Shown piece by piece: positions 19,076 through 28,700 of a stretch of 40,902 bases of DNA (the first letter of the stretch is position 1; every line of letters begins with the position of its first letter). Origin of the DNA: an uncultured Paracoccaceae bacterium (lineage in GTDB: Bacteria > Pseudomonadota > Alphaproteobacteria > Rhodobacterales > Rhodobacteraceae); assembly GCA_947497065.1 (NCBI GenBank), contig CANMEQ010000010.1, forward strand, positions 1 to 40,902, given 5' to 3'. Made by a program: the position numbers and the translations under genes. The notes under the pieces were generated by a model. That model was given only the letters and a program-made list of their open reading frames with translations, did not search any database and was not told the DNA's origin.

Positions 19076-19927
19076 ATGAGCGGAGTGCCTTCCTCATCAG
19101 TCGATCAAGTACAGCCCCCACCGGAGCCGCCAAAAAAATTGCGCCCCGTACATAAAACACTTCGCCTCAGCGGCCTCCGCACAGTCGCCGCTCTCATACT
19201 GCGAGAAATGACATCCAGCTACGGCCGCTCTCCGGGTGGATATCTTTGGATGGTTGCGGAGCCTGTTTTGGGAATATTGTTCATTACAGGTATCTTTGCA
19301 GCTTTAGGGTTACGGACTCCTCAGCTTGGCACTAATTTTGCGTTCTTTTTTGCAACCGGCATTTTACCATTCACAATGTATACGGATGTAAGCGGTAAAA
19401 CGTCTCAGTCAATTAACTTCTCTAAGGCGCTTTTATCTTACCCTCGAGTTACATACGTCGACGCCCTCGTGGCACGTTCAGCCCTTGCTTTGCTTACTCA
19501 ACTATTAATTGGTTTCCTAATTCTCTACACTATCCGAGCTATATATGACACTCGGACAATTGTTCAGATCGAATTGGTCTTGTTGTCATACAGCATGGCC
19601 GCCGCTCTCGGCTTAGGTATCGGTATTTTCAATTGTTTTTTAGTTTCACAATTTCAGATTTGGGGGCAAGTTTGGTCGATCTTGAATCGGCCTCTATTCT
19701 TTTTATCGGGCATCTTCATTATTCCTGAAAGTCTACCAGACCAATATCAAGACTGGTTTTTGTGGAACCCACTCATTCACACGACAGCACAAATGAGGAG
19801 TGCATTTTACGTCGGCTATGACGCACCTTACGTCAATCCGACTTATGTATTTGGCTTAGCACTTTCATTTGGCCTCTTAGGAACGATCTTCCTGCACAGA
19901 TATCACCGAGACCTACTAGAAAAATAA
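19076..19927 (+). CDS. kpsM: Polysaccharide ABC transporter permease, KpsM family (ABC-2 type)
   Basis: 283 residues from the ATG at 19076; a TTG at 19061, inside ugd, would add five residues. A proline-rich cytoplasmic N-terminus (about 1-30) is followed by LREMTSSYGRSPGGYLW, the amphipathic entry segment typical of the family, then about six membrane helices (around 55-75, 90-110, 125-150, 165-185, 205-225 and 255-275). The segment NRPLFFLSGIFIIPESLP and the following WNPLIHTTAQMRSAFY motif are characteristic of KpsM/Wzm permeases. It forms the membrane channel with the KpsT-like ATPase, from which it is separated here by the RTX gene and ugd. It is co-transcribed with ugd and converges on manC. 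Confidence 0.93.
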   Translation: MSGVPSSSVDQVQPPPEPPKKLRPVHKTLRLSGLRTVAALILREMTSSYGRSPGGYLWMVAEPVLGILFITGIFAALGLRTPQLGTNFAFFFATGILPFTMYTDVSGKTSQSINFSKALLSYPRVTYVDALVARSALALLTQLLIGFLILYTIRAIYDTRTIVQIELVLLSYSMAAALGLGIGIFNCFLVSQFQIWGQVWSILNRPLFFLSGIFIIPESLPDQYQDWFLWNPLIHTTAQMRSAFYVGYDAPYVNPTYVFGLALSFGLLGTIFLHRYHRDLLEK

Positions 19928-20030
19928 TTTTCGCAGTTAGCCCGATATGCTTTGGTAATTAACGTTGGGGTCAACACACTATTCTATCCAGAATCTACCT
20001 TCGAAAATCAATCAAATCCGTCGCCCTCTC

Positions 20031-21479
20031 CTAACCTTTCGCACCATCTTTTCGTGCATAGACGTCTTCGTAACGTATGATGTCGTCTTCCCCGAGGTAG
20101 CGGCCTGTTTGGACCTCGATTAGGACCATAGGAATTTTACCCGGATTTTCCATGCGGTGCACAGCGCCAAGCGGAATATAGACGGACTGGTTTTCGGTCA
20201 GCAGTGTAACATCATCGTCGACCGTGACGCGGGCTGTGCCTTCGACGACAATCCAATGTTCGGATCTGTGGTGGTGACTTTGCAGGGATAGTGATGCGCC
20301 TGGGGCGACGTGAATGCGTTTGACCTGAAACCGGTCACGCACGATGAGACTTTCATACCACCCCCAGGGCCGATAGTCGCGCGGTAGTGTGTCGGCTTGG
20401 GTGATGGTTTGTTTGCGAAGCAAATTTACGGCTTTGCCAACATCTTGGGAGCGGGTCTTGTCGGCGACCAAAACCGCATCAGGCATCGCGATCGCGATCA
20501 GGTTTTCCAAACCAATTCCGACGATGTGTTGGCTTTCACTTTCAGATCGTAACAGAACGTTGTTGCATTCGATTGCTGTGGCAGGGCCTTGCAGGACGGT
20601 GTCGTTTTCATCCGGTGCCCCTTCCCGCCAAATCGCGTTCCAGTCCCCCAAATCGGACCAAGCGCCAGTGTAAGGGAGAACCGACAAGTTGTCAGCCTTT
20701 TCCATTACGGCGTAATCGATGGATATGTCTTCCAGCTGCGACCATGCCTCTGGGTCGAGGCGCGTGAAGCTGAGGTCAAGAGTTGCATTGTCGACCGCAG
20801 TTTGGGTTTGGGCCAACATTGCCAGGTTGTGCAGTTTAAAGGCATCAATGAACACTTGCGCTGTGAACAAAAAGATACCGGCGTTCCAAAGGTAGCGACC
20901 TTCGTGAAACAGCCGCTCAGCTGTTTTTGCATCTGGCTTTTCGACAAAGCTGGAGAGAGAGACAGGCACATCTGTTTGTGCCATTTCTGCTGTCTTTAAC
21001 TCCAACCAGCCGTATCCCGTTTCGGGACGGTCTGGGGTGATGCCGAATGTAACGATTTGACCGTTTTGGGCGGTAGTGATGGCGCGATGGATCGTATCGC
21101 GGAAGGCTGCATCATCGCAGATAAGGTGGTCTGACGGTGCGACAAGCATCAGCGCGTCAGGGTCAGTTTTAGCCAAGGTGAGCGCTGCCGAGAGGATTGC
21201 TGGTGCTGTGTTGCGGCCTTCTGGTTCAATAAGCACGCTATGTGGTGACAATTGGACAGCTGCCATTTGTTCGATCACAACGAAGCGAAAATCGCTGCCT
21301 GTCACAACCACAGGTGCCGCGAAGCCATCGCCTGTGGTCCGTTTAACGGCGGCTTGAAACAGACTTTCATCGCCTAGAAGTTTGGTAAATTGCTTGGGAT
21401 AGCTTTTGCGGGAGACCGGCCACAGCCGCGTTCCAGAGCCGCCGCACAGAATAACCGGGTGAATAGATGGATGTGACAT
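20031..21479 (-). CDS. manC: Mannose-1-phosphate guanylyltransferase / mannose-6-phosphate isomerase
   Basis: 482 residues from the ATG at 21477-21479. The frame is open to an ATG at 21536 (501 residues), but the shorter form starts MSHPSIHPVILCGGSGTR, as family members do. The N-terminal nucleotidyltransferase has CGGSGTRLWP (12-21), KQF (29-31) and FVEKPD. The C-terminal cupin (about 366-482) has GASLSLQSHHHRSEHW, the metal site of the type II phosphomannose isomerase. The enzyme makes GDP-mannose from mannose-1-phosphate and can supply mannose-6-phosphate from fructose-6-phosphate. It is convergent with kpsM and divergent from rmlC. No phosphomannomutase gene is seen in the window. Confidence 0.95.
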   Translation of the reverse strand: MSHPSIHPVILCGGSGTRLWPVSRKSYPKQFTKLLGDESLFQAAVKRTTGDGFAAPVVVTGSDFRFVVIEQMAAVQLSPHSVLIEPEGRNTAPAILSAALTLAKTDPDALMLVAPSDHLICDDAAFRDTIHRAITTAQNGQIVTFGITPDRPETGYGWLELKTAEMAQTDVPVSLSSFVEKPDAKTAERLFHEGRYLWNAGIFLFTAQVFIDAFKLHNLAMLAQTQTAVDNATLDLSFTRLDPEAWSQLEDISIDYAVMEKADNLSVLPYTGAWSDLGDWNAIWREGAPDENDTVLQGPATAIECNNVLLRSESESQHIVGIGLENLIAIAMPDAVLVADKTRSQDVGKAVNLLRKQTITQADTLPRDYRPWGWYESLIVRDRFQVKRIHVAPGASLSLQSHHHRSEHWIVVEGTARVTVDDDVTLLTENQSVYIPLGAVHRMENPGKIPMVLIEVQTGRYLGEDDIIRYEDVYARKDGAKG

Positions 21480-21741
21480 CTCGCGCAATCTTTCGAATAA
21501 ATTTTTTTGTACCATATAACAGGTTTTTTCAATCAAACAGGGCAGAACATCACCCTCTATTCAGTGCTTTCCAAGAAACGCTTAAAAAGAATGGACCGTT
21601 GTTCTCCATAGCCTCGTTGTAGATGCCGCTATTTAAATCTACCCGTGTTATTCACCCATCTTGCAGAGTTCTTTGCAATCGGTATTGGATTAGCTATAAC
21701 TCTCCAATCTTCATATTTTCATATAATTTGAGCGGTTTACT

Positions 21742-22311
21742 TTGAAACTATCACCTACTGCTTTGCAGGATGTTTTCGTCATCGAGCCTAATCGGTTCGA
21801 AGACCCACGTGGCTTTTTTAGCGAAAGCTGGAATTTAAGAACAATGCAAAACGTAGGGCTTGATTACAATTTTGTTCAAGACAACCATTCGTTTTCCAAA
21901 CAAACTGGAACAGTGCGAGGTTTGCATTTTCAATCCCCACCAGATGAGCAGGCGAAGCTGGTTCGGTGCGGGCGAGGCGCGCTTTTCGATGTCGCGGTCG
22001 ATATCCGCAAGGGGTCACCTTCATACGGCAAATGGTTTGGTGTTGAGTTGAGCTTTGAAAACGGCAAGCAGCTTTTGATACCCGCGGGTTTTTTACATGG
22101 CTTCGTGACCCTCTTGCCTGACACAGAAATTGTTTACAAATGTTCTGATTATTACTCTCCCGCATGCGACGGAGCCGTTCGATTTGATGACCCTACGATT
22201 GGGATCGATTGGCAGTTAGGGGAGCAAGATCCGATTTTGTCCGAGAAAGACGCAAATGCGGGCTCTCTCCTCGATTTAGACAATCCATTTACATACGACG
22301 GTAACTCATGA
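21742..22311 (+). CDS. rmlC: dTDP-4-dehydrorhamnose 3,5-epimerase
   Basis: 189 residues, normal for RmlC. It starts with TTG at 21742 ([16 protein letters not shown]); no in-frame ATG lies near the expected N-terminus, and a weak GAGCGG precedes it. It epimerises C3 and C5 of dTDP-4-keto-6-deoxyglucose. Visible marks: PRGFFSESW (22-30), GTVRGLHFQ with His62 as the family's catalytic base, Lys72, and Tyr132 in [12 protein letters not shown] as the proton donor. The cupin core includes IPAGFLHGF. Its stop overlaps the start of rmlB by four bases (ATGA), so the two are coupled. It is the first gene of the dTDP-rhamnose run. Confidence 0.96.
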   Translation: MKLSPTALQDVFVIEPNRFEDPRGFFSESWNLRTMQNVGLDYNFVQDNHSFSKQTGTVRGLHFQSPPDEQAKLVRCGRGALFDVAVDIRKGSPSYGKWFGVELSFENGKQLLIPAGFLHGFVTLLPDTEIVYKCSDYYSPACDGAVRFDDPTIGIDWQLGEQDPILSEKDANAGSLLDLDNPFTYDGNS

Positions 22312-23354
22312 AACTTCTTATAACTGGTGGCGCAGGCTTTATTGGGTCTGCGGTTGTGCGTTTGGCTATGTCGCGCGGACACGAGGTTGTTAACCTTGAC
22401 GTGCTGACTTACGCGGCGTGCTTGGACAACGTGGCCGGCGTCGCGGATATGCCGGAATATGCATTCGAACAGGCCGACATTTGCGACCGGGCGCGGCTTG
22501 ATCAGATTTTCAAGACACACAAACCAGATGCTGTGATGCACCTCGCTGCAGAAAGTCATGTCGATAGATCTATCGATAGCCCAGGGTCGTTTATCGAAAC
22601 CAATATCACGGGTACCTATAATTTGCTTGAAGCAGCACGGTCATATTGGGTGTCTGAAGGTCGCCCCGAGGCTTTCCGGTTTCACCATATTTCAACGGAT
22701 GAGGTTTTTGGATCCTTGCCCGCGGACCCAAGCATTCAATTTACTGAAACCACGCCGTACGATCCGCGGTCGCCCTATTCCGCGTCTAAAGCTGCGAGCG
22801 ACCATTTGGTGCGCGCTTGGCATGAAACCTATGATTTGCCTGTGGTCTTGACCAACTGTTCTAACAACTATGGCCCCTTCCACTTCCCTGAAAAGCTGGT
22901 GCCTGTAATTATTTTAAACGCGCTTGCTGGCAAACCTCTGCCTATCTACGGTGATGGCTCCAACGTGCGCGATTGGCTGTACGTGGAAGATCACGCAGAT
23001 GCTCTGCTGCTCGTGCTGGAAAAAGGCGTGCTTGGCGAGAGCTATAACATTGGCGGTGAGAACGAGCTGTCAAACCTGGAATTGGTGAAAACGCTTTGCG
23101 GTATCCTGGATGAAATCCGTCCCAAGGCATCAGGCGCCTATGCCGATCAGATTACATTTGTAACCGATCGACCCGGCCACGATGCGCGCTATGCTATCGA
23201 CCCTACACGCATTCGCAACGACCTAGGATGGCGGCCCAGTGTCACCGTTGAAGAAGGGTTGCGCAAAACCGTTCAATGGTACCTCGACAACGAGAATTGG
23301 TGGCGCAAACTGCAAGACCGCGATGGTGTTGGGAAGCGGTTGGGGACAGGATAA
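22308..23354 (+). CDS. rmlB: dTDP-glucose 4,6-dehydratase
   Basis: 348 residues. It is an extended short-chain dehydrogenase converting dTDP-glucose to dTDP-4-keto-6-deoxyglucose. GGAGFIG (7-13) binds NAD+. ISTDEVFG carries the Thr130-Asp131-Glu132 dehydration triad, and YSASK gives Tyr157 and Lys161. [15 protein letters not shown] and RDWLYVEDH are diagnostic of RmlB. It is translationally coupled to rmlC by the ATGA overlap. Unlike the rest of the run, it is followed by a 285-base gap before rmlD. Confidence 0.97.
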   Translation: MKLLITGGAGFIGSAVVRLAMSRGHEVVNLDVLTYAACLDNVAGVADMPEYAFEQADICDRARLDQIFKTHKPDAVMHLAAESHVDRSIDSPGSFIETNITGTYNLLEAARSYWVSEGRPEAFRFHHISTDEVFGSLPADPSIQFTETTPYDPRSPYSASKAASDHLVRAWHETYDLPVVLTNCSNNYGPFHFPEKLVPVIILNALAGKPLPIYGDGSNVRDWLYVEDHADALLLVLEKGVLGESYNIGGENELSNLELVKTLCGILDEIRPKASGAYADQITFVTDRPGHDARYAIDPTRIRNDLGWRPSVTVEEGLRKTVQWYLDNENWWRKLQDRDGVGKRLGTG

Positions 23355-23524
23355 GACCCGTATTCCCAGATTGTGTCATCAATTTGTTGCGCTTTAGGAC
23401 GAAACATTTCCATCGATACGGCAGTCTACGCGATATCAATGAAAACAGAGGCCCAACGCATCTTGCGTGGTTCTGAGCTCGGGAGAAATCGACAGCATTC
23501 TTTCTAATGTTAAAAATTTGTATA

Positions 23525-23540
23525 ACGACAATATTGTCGT
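23525..23540. promoter_or_regulatory. 16-base perfect palindrome in the rmlB-rmlD gap
   Basis: ACGACAATATTGTCGT reads the same on both strands and sits about 100 bases upstream of the rmlD start, in an AT-rich stretch. Its position and symmetry suit a dimeric regulator, perhaps with a promoter that lets rmlDA be expressed apart from rmlCB. The rest of the 285-base gap shows nothing else. No second copy was noticed elsewhere, so the role is speculative. Confidence 0.35.
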
Positions 23541-23639
23541 GAAAGTTCGGCCTGCATATCAATATCATGTTGCGGACCGCAGGAAAACATCATTGCGGGC
23601 GGACCTCTGTTTCCGGACCATAACTAAGGTATACTTTCA

Positions 23640-24488
23640 ATGACCAATATTCTCGTTTTTGGACAATCAGGGCAAGTTGCAACTGAGTTGCAACACTGCA
23701 CTAAAGTTGTTGCGTTGGGGCGGAGTCAAGCTGATTTAACTGATCCGCAGGCCTGCGCAGATGCCATCAAGTTCTACAGCCCAGATGTCGTGATCAACGC
23801 GGCTGCCTACACTGCTGTCGATCAAGCTGAAGATGAAGAAGCAATTGCTACTGTTATCAACGGGGATGCGCCCAGTGTTATGGCCCGGACTTGTGCCGGT
23901 TTGGATATTCCATTTGTTCATATTTCGACCGACTACGTATTTAGTGGCGAGGGCGACAAGCCTTGGAAACCCCACGATTCAACCGCACCATTGGGAGCCT
24001 ATGGTCGTTCAAAGCTTGAAGGGGAGGCCGGTATTCAAGCGGCTGGCGGCAACCACGCGATTTTGCGTACTTCTTGGGTCTTTTCTTCCCATGGCAATAA
24101 CTTTGTTAAAACAATGCTGCGCCTCGCCGAAACGCGACAGGACCTAACAATTGTTGCCGACCAAATCGGCGGACCAACGGAAGCCAAGGACATCGCAGAG
24201 GCCTGTCTTGCGCTCGCGCATGGTCTGTTGGCTGGCAAAGAGGGGGGGATCTATCACTTCTCTGGTGCTCCAGATGTCAGCTGGGCTGAATTTGCACGGG
24301 AAATATTTTCCCAAGCCAACCAAGCTGTAACAGTCGAAGATATTCCTACATCATCATTTCCAACAAAAGCCGCCCGGCCTAGCAACTCTCGTATGAATTG
24401 CGATAAGACAAAAACAGATTTTAACATCGAACGCCCAGATTGGCGTATGAGCCTTGCTCGTGTGCTTAAAGAATTGAAAGATAAGTGA
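23640..24488 (+). CDS. rmlD: dTDP-4-dehydrorhamnose reductase
   Basis: 282 residues, usual for RmlD. It reduces dTDP-4-keto-L-rhamnose to dTDP-L-rhamnose with NAD(P)H. The cofactor loop is GQSGQVA (8-14). The catalytic set is STDYVFSG (Thr97, with the diagnostic DYVF) and YGRSK (Tyr121, Lys125). The segment GGNHAILRTSWVFSSHGNNF is characteristic. The stop is three bases before the rmlA start, so both are on one transcript. Confidence 0.96.
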   Translation: MTNILVFGQSGQVATELQHCTKVVALGRSQADLTDPQACADAIKFYSPDVVINAAAYTAVDQAEDEEAIATVINGDAPSVMARTCAGLDIPFVHISTDYVFSGEGDKPWKPHDSTAPLGAYGRSKLEGEAGIQAAGGNHAILRTSWVFSSHGNNFVKTMLRLAETRQDLTIVADQIGGPTEAKDIAEACLALAHGLLAGKEGGIYHFSGAPDVSWAEFAREIFSQANQAVTVEDIPTSSFPTKAARPSNSRMNCDKTKTDFNIERPDWRMSLARVLKELKDK

Positions 24489-24491
24489 TTT

Positions 24492-25367
24492 ATGAAACAG
24501 CGCAAAGGCATTATTCTAGCGGGCGGCTCCGGCACGCGGCTTTACCCAATCACAATCGGCGTCTCTAAGCAGCTGCTGCCGGTTTACGACAAACCGATGA
24601 TCTATTATCCGCTCAGCGTTTTGATGCTTGCGAATATTCGCGAGATTGCGATCATTACGACTCCGCAAGATCAAGAACAGTTCAAACGAACGTTGGGCGA
24701 CGGAAGCCAGTGGGGCGTATCATTTACCTATATTGTCCAAGAAAGCCCCGACGGGTTGGCGCAAGCCTATCTCCTTGCTGAAGAGTTTTTGGATGGGGCG
24801 CCTTCAACCCTACTTTTGGGAGATAACATTTTCTTTGGTCATGGCTTGCCGAAATTGCTCAAAGCTGCTGATGAAAAACCTGAAGGTGGCACAGTATTTG
24901 GGTACCGCGTTTCAGATCCTGAACGGTACGGCGTTGTCGGCTTTGATGACGACGGCAATGTGACGACAATCATCGAAAAGCCCGAAGTTCCACCCTCACA
25001 TTTTGCCGTAACCGGTCTCTACTTTTTGGACGGCGATGCCCCCAAACGCGCACGAGAAGTAAAACCTTCAGACCGCGGGGAACTGGAGATTACAACATTG
25101 CTCGAAATGTACTTGGACGATGGTTTGTTGAATGTTGAACGCATGGGTCGCGGCTATGCTTGGCTCGATACCGGCACCCACGGCTCGCTTTTGGATGCAG
25201 GAAACTTCGTCAGGACGTTGGAGAAGCGGCAAGGTTTGCAGACGGGCTGTCCCGACGAGATTGCTCATGGTCAGGGCTGGATTACCTCCGAGAACTTAGC
25301 AAGACGCGCGGAGCTTTTTTCTAAAAATGCATATGGGCAATACTTGCATAGTATCGTCAGGGGGTAA
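24492..25367 (+). CDS. rmlA: Glucose-1-phosphate thymidylyltransferase
   Basis: 291 residues, matching RmlA. It makes dTDP-glucose from dTTP and glucose-1-phosphate, the first step of dTDP-rhamnose synthesis. GIILAGGSGTRLYPIT (6-21) and SKQLLPVYDKPMIYYPLS are the nucleotide-binding signature. ESPDGLAQA, LLGDNIFFGH, IIEKPEVPPS and YAWLDTGTH complete the family pattern. It ends the rml run. The 354 bases after it hold no gene, and base composition falls toward AT beyond this point. Confidence 0.97.
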   Translation: MKQRKGIILAGGSGTRLYPITIGVSKQLLPVYDKPMIYYPLSVLMLANIREIAIITTPQDQEQFKRTLGDGSQWGVSFTYIVQESPDGLAQAYLLAEEFLDGAPSTLLLGDNIFFGHGLPKLLKAADEKPEGGTVFGYRVSDPERYGVVGFDDDGNVTTIIEKPEVPPSHFAVTGLYFLDGDAPKRAREVKPSDRGELEITTLLEMYLDDGLLNVERMGRGYAWLDTGTHGSLLDAGNFVRTLEKRQGLQTGCPDEIAHGQGWITSENLARRAELFSKNAYGQYLHSIVRG

Positions 25368-25721
25368 TCGTTAATTTGCAGTGATAACTCTTGTCTTGTG
25401 GGTGGGTCGGCCAAATTGCGACGCCCCAGAACCCAATCGGACCAAGTCAGCCAACCAATTGAGATCATGTCACTTATTCAGTACCATTCAGAAGCCTGAG
25501 AGCAGATTCGACGGAGAACTGTTTAAATTTCTCCTGCAATGCTGTTTCAGTGTTTTTCATGATTTTCTTTGTTTGATTAAACAGATAAATTGGTTAGTGA
25601 TAAAAACATTCTCATTCCGTTTGAAAACAACACTTAAAACACTGATTGATAAACTCGCCTTTTGATAATTTTAAATCCCATTTCAAATTACGGGCGTTGT
25701 TGCTAAATACGTAGGACCCCA
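25368..25721. other. Intergenic region at the edge of the AT-rich accessory block
   Basis: 354 bases with no supported gene. A GTG-started 94-codon frame (25381-25665) has no ribosome site and unnatural composition. The sequence becomes AT-rich from about 25500. A stretch at 25692-25710 (GGGCGTTGTTGCTAAATAC) loosely recalls the termini of IS5-type elements, but no partner end or transposase is present. The promoter of the following large gene must be here; no boxes can be assigned. Confidence 0.35.
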
Positions 25722-28700
25722 ATGATGTCTCAATTTTCGAACAAGTTTCTCGCTCGTATTTCAGAATACCCGATCGCAGTGCAGGAAGCTCTGTGCTCTG
25801 AAACCTCGAGAGAGCTTGTCATGAGCGCGACAGCAGTGTTCCATGGAAAAGCACTTACGAATGAAGAGAAGATCCTTGATGCGATCGAAAAATTTCCCAT
25901 TTTTGATAGTCTGCTCGGGAACCTGGTCGCTTCGAAAAAATTCCAAAGCCAATTCAAGTCGGCCGTGTCTGATTTGGAAAGTGGCGATGGGATGCGTGCA
26001 GACCGCGCTATTTCCGGCCTAATTCGAGATTTGAGCGATGAAAATTCTCCTTACTTTTACAAACTTCTAGAAGTAGCGAAGCTAGAAGAGTTCTCCTTCC
26101 TCTCGATTGTTTTTCCACTTATTGACTTCTACCGCAGTGTCGAACTTGGAAAAGGGGATACCGAAACTGTTTTGTCGCAGATGATTGCGAGTGGAAGGTC
26201 GCCTTTCTTATCTGGCCTTGCTCATTCGTATGGGATCGACGGGTTGCAGATTTTAGGGGGGGAGTTCCCTTCCTTTCTAACCGGAGTAGCCACGCGCAGT
26301 TTTGCAAAGGGTTTCTCTAGTTCGCAGCGTCTTTCTGATCCCTCGAGTTCCACAAAGGCTGATCTTTCAAGGTTGGCTGTATTCCTAGGAGAGCTGACAA
26401 ATTCTGACAGCATTTTACCAAATGCAGAGCCATTCGGCGTTTTACTCCCGTCAGATGCCAGCGATGATTGCCTTAGTTGGTGGGTTGCGCATCTAGAATC
26501 TGGCTTGATTTGCGATGTAAGTAAAGATGAAGAAGACGCGAAAAGTTGGGAGCGCAAATTAACGCTTAGTTCTCTGGCCCGTCCTTCACCAATAATGATT
26601 GCCGCGCTTTCTAGGGTCGATCTTTCCGGTAATCTGACTGTCGAGATAGCAGGGCAAATAAACGATAGCACGAACTGGGCAAGTCAAGTTGTAGGCTACC
26701 CCGAACCGATCATGCAACTAGTGTCTTTGGGAGAGTTCCAGGGGGCAGGTGATGAGAGTCCGGCAACAAAGGTACGACTTGTATGGGGTCTAGATCTAGA
26801 AGATACTGAAGCTCAGATTGGCTCCACGACCGTTTCTTTAGATGACAGTTTCGCGGTTTTGGTACGAATGGATGATGGTTGCGATGCCGCATCCTACTTA
26901 AACAATTCGTCGTGTTTGGTTGTCAACGGCCTGCAAGGATTAGCATCTTTGCTGAAAGATTGCGAAAAGTCGGTTCATCTACAGAAGAAGCCCACACTCT
27001 TTTTATCACGCTGTACTCCAGCAGAACCTGACTACGTCATTTCCGCTGTTCAAGCCTTTTGGCGCTATGGTGGTCAATTTACCACCGCAGGCGCGCTTGT
27101 AACTATTAAGGCTGACAATACAGGTAATCAGAAATTAGACACCGATTCAGATATTGGACTTGGTCACGTCGCACCTTTGGGATTGACCTGCATGTCAGTA
27201 CAACGCGCCATGAAGATATCCGAAGGTTTTCTGAACACTGATGTAGATATCGTTGGTGATTTATATATTCAAAAAGATGAGTTGATTTTACGGAAAAACA
27301 ATTGGTCTAACGCGCAACTTGCCGATTTTGTACCTAGAATTGAAAGAGTTTTGAACGACCTCCCATTGACAGATTTTGAACGTGATGAAGCGTTTTTGTG
27401 GGCGCTGCAGGATACAGCGCTGGCAGACTCTTTTGTTTCCCTTAAACAAAGATCAGCTTTACCTCGTGAAATTACTATGAAGCTTCGAGAGTTTCAGGGA
27501 CTTCGCAGGAAGTTAAAGCAGGTTATTATGCGACCGGAATTGAAGAGCGTAGGTGAACTTATTGTTCTTATTGCTAAAAGCGACCGTTCCGTGCTCACAA
27601 GCAGTGATTTTGATCAATTTGCAGATGCCGTTACGCGTGATGTCTCTTTAATTAGGAAGTTAAGCGACAATCAAATTTTCGACTTTTTTGCACTCTTAAA
27701 ACAGTCTTCAGCAATTGATATCGCCGCAAGAAATTTAGCTACATTCGCGCAAGAAATTTGCCAGCATAGCTCAGCTTTGATTATTGATTTATTTAGTGTT
27801 CTCGCGATGGGCCTTCCCGAAGACGAATTAAATATAGTAATCGCAGAATGTTCTGCGGTAACACAGGGTCGAGCAAGAACCTTTTACCGATTAGCCGAAG
27901 TACAATCTCGTTACGGATCCCCTAGAACCCTCCTTCATTATTTGAAGCGGATTCTGGCTACACATCCCGATTTGGCTAAGGAAGATGGCTTTTTGAAAGC
28001 TTTCTCTTCACTACTTGTAAGCTACGATCGCAATTATCTGAACCAAGTGGTCGGAACGTCTGTCGTTAAACGGATTCACAAAAGCATCAAGTTTGAAAAC
28101 GCGTTCCGTCAAGCGGTTAGGATGCAGAACAAAACTGACGTGCAAAATCTATTAGAGCGCGATGGTGATGTCGGGTCAGTTAATCTTGTTCATCTTTCAA
28201 ACGGTTTGCGCGCATTTTCAAACGAACTGAGGTCTCTTGAAGTAAAGGTGAATGATTTTCAACATACTGACACTTACAATCAGCATGTCCGTCAAATTTT
28301 GGCAGCCACACTATTTGATATCGACACACTAAGCGAGCTTAAGGCGCACGATCTATTATTCCGAGGTACGGACCTTGATATCATTTGCAATAATATCTTG
28401 GGCGATAATCAACCTTTGAACGATTACCTGTCGGAAATGTTTTCGGAAACAAACATACCCTCCCTTAAGGTGCTTGGTTCAAGCGTAAGTGAAGTCTTCG
28501 AAAACGCAGCTATCGAAACAAAGTCAGCGAGAAAAACAAGGATATCGAAGTCATCGCCCCTAGTAACTGTGGTCATTTCAGCCTTTGATCCAGATATCGA
28601 CCTTCTGCGAAAGTCCATCGCCTCTATGGTCAATCAAACCCACACGAAAGTGGAGATTATAGTTGTCGATGATAGAAGTCAGGCCGATTTTTCTCGAGCT

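Noticed and set aside
25381-25665. 94-codon frame after rmlA
   Set aside because: GTG start without ribosome site, many Cys and Phe residues from AT-rich DNA, no family resemblance.
25692-25710. Sequence resembling an IS5-type terminal repeat
   Set aside because: Single short loose match, no partner repeat, no transposase remnant beside it.
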